This document shows, piece by piece, positions 59,297 to 64,000 of a stretch of 64,000 nt of DNA (position 1 is the stretch's first letter; each line of letters opens with the position of its first letter). The DNA is from JAEUJM01 sp044221555 (GTDB lineage Bacteria > Actinomycetota > Acidimicrobiia > Acidimicrobiales > DATDAH01): assembly GCA_044221555.1 (NCBI GenBank), contig JBGAOY010000005.1, positions 1-64,000 on the forward strand, read 5' to 3'. A program made the position numbers and the translations under genes. The notes below the pieces were generated by a model that saw only the letters and a program-made list of their open reading frames with translations, was not told the DNA's origin and made no database searches.

Positions 59297-61418
59297 GGAT
59301 GGCGAACTCCTCGGGATCGAGGCCGAGGGCCACGTCGACGGCTTCCACCTCGGCGGCCGTGAGGGGGTGCTCGAACCCGGCCGTCATCAAGGGATCGGGA
59401 CCCGCGTCCACCTCGGGCCGCTCGCGTCCCGCTCGGGCCCACGCCACCGCCCGCTGCACCCCCGTGAGCAGGTCGGACGCCAGCCCGTCGGGGTTTCGCG
59501 ACAGCAGGATGCCGATCAGCCCCGGCGCCACCAGGGCGAAGTTGGTGACCAGCGGGCCGATGAACAGGGCACTGGCCACCAGGGTGAAGTTCTCACCGAT
59601 GGTCGAGAAGAACTGCAGCAACACGCCACCCAGCAGGGCGCCGCTGACCAGCGAGATGCCGCCGACCACGCCCATCAACAGGATGGGCAGGCTCTGGGCG
59701 AACAGGAACGTCTCCTTGCTCACCGACCCGCTGACCCCACCGAACAGCGCGCCACCGATCCCGGCGATGCCCGCCGAGAACGCGAACACCGCCACCTTGG
59801 TGCGGGTGAGGTCGAGGCCCAGGGTGGCGCACGCCGCCGGGCTGTCCTTCATGGCCTGCAGGCGGCGGCCGAACGGCCCCCGGCGCAGCCAGATCACCAG
59901 CAACCCCAGCAGCGTGAACAGCACCGACAGCAGCACCAGGTACGAGCGGTCGTCGTCGAAGGTGAGCCCCAGCACCTCGGGCCGGGGCACCTCGATCGAG
60001 CCCGCCCCGAAGAACCACGACTGGGTGAAGATGAACTTCTCCATGAACACCGCGAAGGCGGCGGTGGCCAGGGCCAGGTAGATGCCGGCCAGGCGGAGGG
60101 CGGGCAGGGCGATCACCGCCCCCACCACCGCGGCCAGGCTGGCGGCGGCCAGCAGCCCGATCAGCGGACCGGGCCCGTCGGCCACCTCGACCATGGCGAA
60201 GGCGCCGAGGCCGGCGAAGGTCATGGCCGCCAGCGAGATCTGGCCGCCGTAGCCCACCAGGGGAACCAGCGACAGGATGATCACCGCGGTGGCCAGTCCG
60301 AGGCTGAGCCGGGTGACGTTGGCCACGCTCATCACCCGGGAGGCGGCGACGGTGACGACGATGAGCACCCCGCCGGCCAACAGCGCGGAGCGCATGGTGG
60401 GCACCCGGGCCGACTCGCGCACCCGCTGCACGCCGCCCGTGCGCAGACGCTCGCTCGGCAGCGCGATGAGGATGACGAACAGCAGGATCACCGGGATGGC
60501 CGGTTGCAGGCCGGCCAACTCGAGCCCGAACACGTCGGTGCTGTTCAGCTTGAGGTAGTTGCTGCTGTAGTTCTCGGTGATGCCGATGATCAGGCCGCCG
60601 GCGAAGGTGAGCGGCAGCGACTTGAGGCGGCCGAACATGGCCGCGGCGTAGGCGTTGACGATCAACAACGTGAGGGGCAGCACGCTCAACTGCAGGAGGG
60701 GCGAGATGAGGATGCCGGACAGGGCGGCCAGCGACGCACCGATACCCCAGCTCAGCATGGCCGAGCGGCCGGGGTTGCCGCCGTTGAGCTGGCTGAGGGC
60801 CCGGTCGTCGACCACGGCGCGCATGGCCACCCCCGAGCGGGTGCGGAACAGGAGGAAGCGCAACCCCACGGCCACCGCCACGGCCACCGCCACGATCACG
60901 AGGCGATGCCAGGTGAGGTTGATGGCGCCGAGGGTCACCGAGTTGCCGGAGTAGAACTGGTCGACCCGGCGCCCCGCGCTCGTGGCCGACGGCCACACGA
61001 TGTTGGCGATGCCGATGGCCATGGCCAGCAGGCCGATGGTGACGACCGTGCTGGTGATCTCGGAGACGCCTTCGAGCCCGCGCATGATCACCCGCTCGAC
61101 CACCGCGCCGAACAGCGGCGCGACCACGAGCAGGATCACCACCAGGGCCACCGGCGCCGGCCAGCCCCAGTCGAAGCGCAGCTGCCAGTAGGCGAACGCT
61201 CCCAGCATGCCGAAGGCGCCCTGGGCGAAATTGAAGATGCCCGAGGTGGTGTAGGTGACCACCAGGCCGCTGGCCGCGATGGCGTAGATGGCGCCGGTGG
61301 TGATGCCCAGGACGGTGAAGGTGAGCCAGTCGCTGAAGCCCCCCTGGAACGCGATCAGGTAGCCGCAGAGCCCCACCCCCAGCCCGAGACCGATCCCCCA
61401 GCGGACCCGGTCACCCAC
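59277..61418 (-). CDS. fused LivH-LivM ABC permease (importer 2)
   Basis: 713 residues with a LivH-like half (~30-320: SGIFNFAQGAFGMLGAFAYW, VVDDRALSQLNGGN) and a LivM-like half (~345-640: GGQISLAAMTFAGLGAFAMV, RRLQAMKDSPAACATLGLDL). This is the same fused arrangement as importer 1 but only distantly similar, so the fusion is old. A ~70-residue soluble tail follows. GTG 61418 overlaps the end of the binding-protein gene by 8 bp. Confidence 0.92.
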   Translation of the reverse strand: MGDRVRWGIGLGLGVGLCGYLIAFQGGFSDWLTFTVLGITTGAIYAIAASGLVVTYTTSGIFNFAQGAFGMLGAFAYWQLRFDWGWPAPVALVVILLVVAPLFGAVVERVIMRGLEGVSEITSTVVTIGLLAMAIGIANIVWPSATSAGRRVDQFYSGNSVTLGAINLTWHRLVIVAVAVAVAVGLRFLLFRTRSGVAMRAVVDDRALSQLNGGNPGRSAMLSWGIGASLAALSGILISPLLQLSVLPLTLLIVNAYAAAMFGRLKSLPLTFAGGLIIGITENYSSNYLKLNSTDVFGLELAGLQPAIPVILLFVILIALPSERLRTGGVQRVRESARVPTMRSALLAGGVLIVVTVAASRVMSVANVTRLSLGLATAVIILSLVPLVGYGGQISLAAMTFAGLGAFAMVEVADGPGPLIGLLAAASLAAVVGAVIALPALRLAGIYLALATAAFAVFMEKFIFTQSWFFGAGSIEVPRPEVLGLTFDDDRSYLVLLSVLFTLLGLLVIWLRRGPFGRRLQAMKDSPAACATLGLDLTRTKVAVFAFSAGIAGIGGALFGGVSGSVSKETFLFAQSLPILLMGVVGGISLVSGALLGGVLLQFFSTIGENFTLVASALFIGPLVTNFALVAPGLIGILLSRNPDGLASDLLTGVQRAVAWARAGRERPEVDAGPDPLMTAGFEHPLTAAEVEAVDVALGLDPEEFAIHGVARS

Positions 61419-62790
61419 CCTCGCGCGCTCCCTCGCCGTAGTCGCCGGTCAGCTCGACCACGTTGTCGGGGTCGCACGAGAACCCCTCGTCGGGGAACGC
61501 CCGCTGGAAGCCGCCGTCGACCACCTCCATCTGGATGAAGCACTGGGTGATCTTGTTGCGGGCGGGGTTGGCCGGGGCGTGGAGGCCGCCGCCATCCCAT
61601 TCCGTGACGGTGTCGAGCTGCTCGATGAGGCAGTCGCGGGTGAGCTCGGAGCCACACGCCTTGGCCGCGGTGGCGAACAGCAGGCCCGCCGAGAACGCCT
61701 GCACCCCGAGCAGGGCGGGCTTGGCGTCTCCTCCGGAGCTCTCGTCGAGCCAGTCCAGGTACACCTGCAGGGCCGGGTCGACCGGCTCGTCCTCGAACGG
61801 TGCCGTGGTGATGCGCACCAGCGTGCCGTCGGCCACCGCCCCGGCGGTCTCCGGGTAGGCGTCGTCGTAGAAGTTGGCCTCGAGGTCGATCACCTCGGGC
61901 TCGAAGCCCTGCTCGTCCATGGCGTTCTGCAGGTTCACGAACTCCTCGAACGTGGACGCCATGGCCACGTACTTCACCCCGGCGTCTCGCATCGCCACCA
62001 CGATCGGTGTCCAGTTCAGCTCGCCGATCTCGGCGGCCTGCTGGTAGACGAAGTCGAAGCCGACGTCCTCGTAGGCCTCGATCTGGCGATCGGCCTGCTG
62101 CTGGGTGACCGGCAGGTTCGAGTAGATCATCGCGGCGTGGGTGGCCGCGTCGGGGTGCTCCTCGACGATGCGGCGGGCCGCGCCCACGTTGAACTGGTAG
62201 GTCGCGTTCGGCAACGGCTGGTACACCCGGTCCGACTCGGCCTTGGCCGTGCTGATCGTGAAGCCGGCCACGTCGACCAGGCCGCAGTCGACGGCGGTCT
62301 GCGCGCCCGTCTCGTCGAGCGCCCCGCCCCCACCGACCATCGCGAAGGAGGACTCGCAGGCCTGCTGGACCACGGAGTTGTAGTCGAACAGGGCCGCATC
62401 GAGCAGCGTGAGCTCGAGGGGACGACCGTTGATGCCGCCCAGGCTGTTGCAGTAGGCGACGAAGGCGGTCATCGCCTGGTGCACCCCGAGGTTCAACCCG
62501 GGCGCGGCCTGCGCCCCCGGGTCGGCGATGGTGGAGATCTGAATGGCGTCGTCGGTGACCCCCTGGTCGGTGGCACCCGACGCATCGCCCTCGCCACACG
62601 GCGTGGGCAGGGTGCCGACCATGTCGGGGTCGGTGCCGCCGGTGCCGCCGGCGTCCTCGGACGAGCCACCCCCGCCCGACGAGTCGACACCCGCGTCGGA
62701 ACCGCCCTCCACCCGGGTGCCACACGAGGCGACGACGAGCATCATCGCCATCGCCACGAGTACCGCGCTGAACCTCCGCCGTCGTCGCAT
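61411..62790 (-). CDS. HAAT-family ABC transporter substrate-binding lipoprotein (importer 2)
   Basis: 459 residues. A strongly basic start (MRRRRRF), hydrophobic segment and lipobox VASC (~20-23), a Gly/Ser/Asp low-complexity linker (~27-58), then a type I periplasmic-binding domain (VTDDAIQISTIADPGAQAAP, AMTAFVAYCNSLGGINGRPL). Four or more cysteines in the mature domain suggest disulfides. Ligand unknown. ATG 62790 is 1 bp after the stop of the small membrane protein, so the two are coupled. Confidence 0.9.
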   Translation of the reverse strand: MRRRRRFSAVLVAMAMMLVVASCGTRVEGGSDAGVDSSGGGGSSEDAGGTGGTDPDMVGTLPTPCGEGDASGATDQGVTDDAIQISTIADPGAQAAPGLNLGVHQAMTAFVAYCNSLGGINGRPLELTLLDAALFDYNSVVQQACESSFAMVGGGGALDETGAQTAVDCGLVDVAGFTISTAKAESDRVYQPLPNATYQFNVGAARRIVEEHPDAATHAAMIYSNLPVTQQQADRQIEAYEDVGFDFVYQQAAEIGELNWTPIVVAMRDAGVKYVAMASTFEEFVNLQNAMDEQGFEPEVIDLEANFYDDAYPETAGAVADGTLVRITTAPFEDEPVDPALQVYLDWLDESSGGDAKPALLGVQAFSAGLLFATAAKACGSELTRDCLIEQLDTVTEWDGGGLHAPANPARNKITQCFIQMEVVDGGFQRAFPDEGFSCDPDNVVELTGDYGEGAREGG

Positions 62791-62791
62791 G

Positions 62792-63169
62792 TCAGTCGCC
62801 GGACCGTGTCCGCTCTTCGTACACGAGGCGCAACAGCCAGTACCGCAGGTAGTGGGTGAGCGAGTAGCGCAGCCACATCACCGCGCCCACGACCGCGAGG
62901 ATCAGCGCCAGGATGCCGACGCTGATGTAGGTGAGCGAGTCGCGGCTGTCCGAGGCACTGCCCGAGATGACCGCCATCACCACCGCCAGGACGATGCCCA
63001 CCACGACGAGCGCGGCGCCGACGGAGGTCATCTGGCGCTCCCGCTCGATCGACCCGCCCTTGACCCGCAGGGCCGCCACCTCGGCCTCGAACTCGTCGAG
63101 CCGGCCGGGCTTCTTGGACGACAGGGGCGGCAGCGGGTTCGCCGCCGCCGGCTGGTTCTCAGTGCTCAT
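62792..63169 (-). CDS. small two-helix membrane protein following LivF (copy 2)
   Basis: 125 residues, collinear with the protein at 57416-57817: hydrophilic N-terminus (GRLDEFEAEVAALRVKG), two membrane helices (GAALVVVGIVLAVVMAVI; ISVGILALILAVVGAVMWL), then RYSLTHYLRYWLLRLVYEER. Shared features are an ERxxxxxG entry to helix 1, a Ser-rich hinge, AVxGAxxxLR at the end of helix 2 and a basic tail. ATG 63169 has AAGGAGG upstream. It lies between a LivF gene and a binding-protein gene, again linking the family to this transporter class. Confidence 0.75.
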   Translation of the reverse strand: MSTENQPAAANPLPPLSSKKPGRLDEFEAEVAALRVKGGSIERERQMTSVGAALVVVGIVLAVVMAVISGSASDSRDSLTYISVGILALILAVVGAVMWLRYSLTHYLRYWLLRLVYEERTRSGD

Positions 63170-63258
63170 GCCCCCTGCGCCTCCTTCGTCGGCGCCCCTT
63201 CGGGATCCGGTTCGCTGGTCACCGCTGCTCCGCTCCGCTCCGCAACCTGTCTGTTCAT
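63166..63258 (-). CDS. possible 30-aa leader ORF before the small membrane protein
   Basis: ATG 63258, with GGGAGGG about 8 nt upstream, opens a 30-codon frame (MNRQVAERSGAAVTSEPDPE at the start) whose TGA overlaps the next ATG by 4 bp (ATGA). It could be a coupled leader peptide, or chance in GC-rich DNA, since the next gene has its own AAGGAGG. The rest of the 155-bp gap to LivF shows nothing else. Confidence 0.35.
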   Translation of the reverse strand: MNRQVAERSGAAVTSEPDPEGAPTKEAQGA

Positions 63259-63324
63259 GTGCAGTTCCCTCCCGAGGTGCGCCGATGGTAGAGGGAAGCG
63301 TCCCCCCGTGGGTCGATCATGGTT

Positions 63325-64000
63325 TCACGCTCCCAGGTACGCGGCGGTGAGCTCGTCACCGATCTCCGACGGGGCACCGACGCGCTGCACCCGGCCGTGG
63401 AGCATGATCGCGGCCACGTCGGCCACGCCGAGCACCTCGTGGGCGAATTGCTCGACCACCAGGATCGACGTGCCCTCGTCGGCGATGGCCTGGACCTGTT
63501 CGTACAGCCCGCTCACGATGATGGGGGCCAGGCCCATCGACAGCTCGTCCAGCAGCAGCACCGCCGGGTCGGTGGCCAGCGCCCTGGCCATGGCCAGCAT
63601 CTGCTGCTCACCACCGCTCATGGTGCCCGCCACCTGGGTGCGCCGCTCGGCGAGCCGCGGGAAGCGGGTGAAGGACCGGTCGAGGACGTCGGCCAGCGAC
63701 GTGCCCGTGAAGGTGGCCATGCGCAGGTTCTCGGTGACCGTGAGGTTGGGGAAGATGCCGCGCCCCTCGGGCACGAGGCACACGCCGGCGCGCGCCAGCG
63801 CGTCGGCATCGGCGCCCGTGACCCGGCGGCCGCAGAGCGACACCGAGCCGCCGGTGGGAGCCAGCAGGCCGCTGATGACCTTGAGCGTGGTGGACTTGCC
63901 GGCGCCGTTGGGGCCGAGCAGGGCGAACACCGTCCCCGCCTCCATGGCGAAGTCCACCCCGTGCAACACGTCGATGTCGCCGTACGCCGCCCGCAGGTCG
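63325..64000 (-). CDS. LivF-type ABC transporter ATPase, 5' end beyond window
   Basis: The frame is open to the right edge (LRAAYGDIDVLHGVDF at the edge), so the true start lies outside. Walker A GPNGAGKSTT, LVPEGRGIFPNLTVTENLRM, signature MSGGEQQMLAMARAL and Walker B LLLLDELSMGLAP are intact; only about 15 N-terminal residues seem missing. It closely resembles the LivF at 57814. It probably belongs to a further importer operon to the right, or is an extra ATPase of importer 2. Confidence 0.92.
   Translation of the reverse strand, partial: DLRAAYGDIDVLHGVDFAMEAGTVFALLGPNGAGKSTTLKVISGLLAPTGGSVSLCGRRVTGADADALARAGVCLVPEGRGIFPNLTVTENLRMATFTGTSLADVLDRSFTRFPRLAERRTQVAGTMSGGEQQMLAMARALATDPAVLLLDELSMGLAPIIVSGLYEQVQAIADEGTSILVVEQFAHEVLGVADVAAIMLHGRVQRVGAPSEIGDELTAAYLGA

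Overview
The window is very GC-rich, densely packed DNA with strong G/C preference at third codon positions, many GTG starts, 4-bp ATGA/GTGA gene overlaps and several promoters that fit leaderless transcripts. Together with an F420-type LLM oxidoreductase, a TldD/TldE pair, P450s, many acyl-CoA dehydrogenases and a CeoB/CeoC-like TrkA pair, this points to a high-GC actinobacterium. An Acidimicrobiia-like lineage is my guess and is not proven by the sequence. No rRNA, tRNA, CRISPR array, insertion sequence or phage gene was seen, and no gene-free stretch exceeds about 260 bp. Layout: (1) 1-24 kb is mostly lipid or acyl-CoA metabolism: a broken acyl-CoA dehydrogenase (ACAD) running into GC-rich tandem repeats at the left edge, a GGDEF/EAL protein, two divergent ACADs, metY, a FadA5-like thiolase, tldD-pmbA, a fused ADP-forming acyl-CoA synthetase, an acetoacetate-decarboxylase-like protein, an amidohydrolase, a lipoprotein, a secreted SLH-anchored metalloprotease, a thioesterase-P450 pair and a hydroxyacid dehydrogenase-aldolase pair. 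Three promoters here carry one palindrome, CTGACR-N4-YGTCAG, suggesting a shared repressor encoded elsewhere. (2) 23.7-26.3 kb holds a secreted RCC1-repeat protein. (3) 26.4-35.8 kb is one leftward potassium operon: DUF4118 protein, 56-aa membrane peptide, kdpF, kdpA, kdpB, kdpC, kdpD, kdpE, second DUF4118 protein. The two outermost genes are paralogues resembling the sensor part of KdpD without its kinase. (4) 35.9-39.4 kb has a GMC dehydrogenase with its small subunit and a secreted alpha/beta hydrolase. (5) 39.5-45.8 kb has two TrkA-type proteins divergent from two tandem KimA-like potassium transporters, each carrying a C-terminal OB-fold. (6) 45.9-51 kb is a complete branched-chain-type (HAAT) ABC importer with a fused LivH-LivM permease, followed by an acyltransferase-like gene. 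(7) 52-57 kb holds a MauE-like membrane protein, a zinc alcohol dehydrogenase, a VOC protein, an F420-type oxidoreductase, a CYP125-like P450 and a flavodoxin. (8) 57.4-64 kb is a second, leftward HAAT importer in which each LivF-type ATPase is followed by a small two-helix membrane protein of one unrecognised family. The most promising little-described systems are the DUF4118-bracketed kdp operon with its micro-protein, the OB-fold potassium transporters beside the TrkA pair, the LivF/small-membrane-protein pairing, and the CTGACR-N4-YGTCAG lipid regulon. A recurring class of very long, nearly perfect 43-44 bp stem palindromes separates transcription units.
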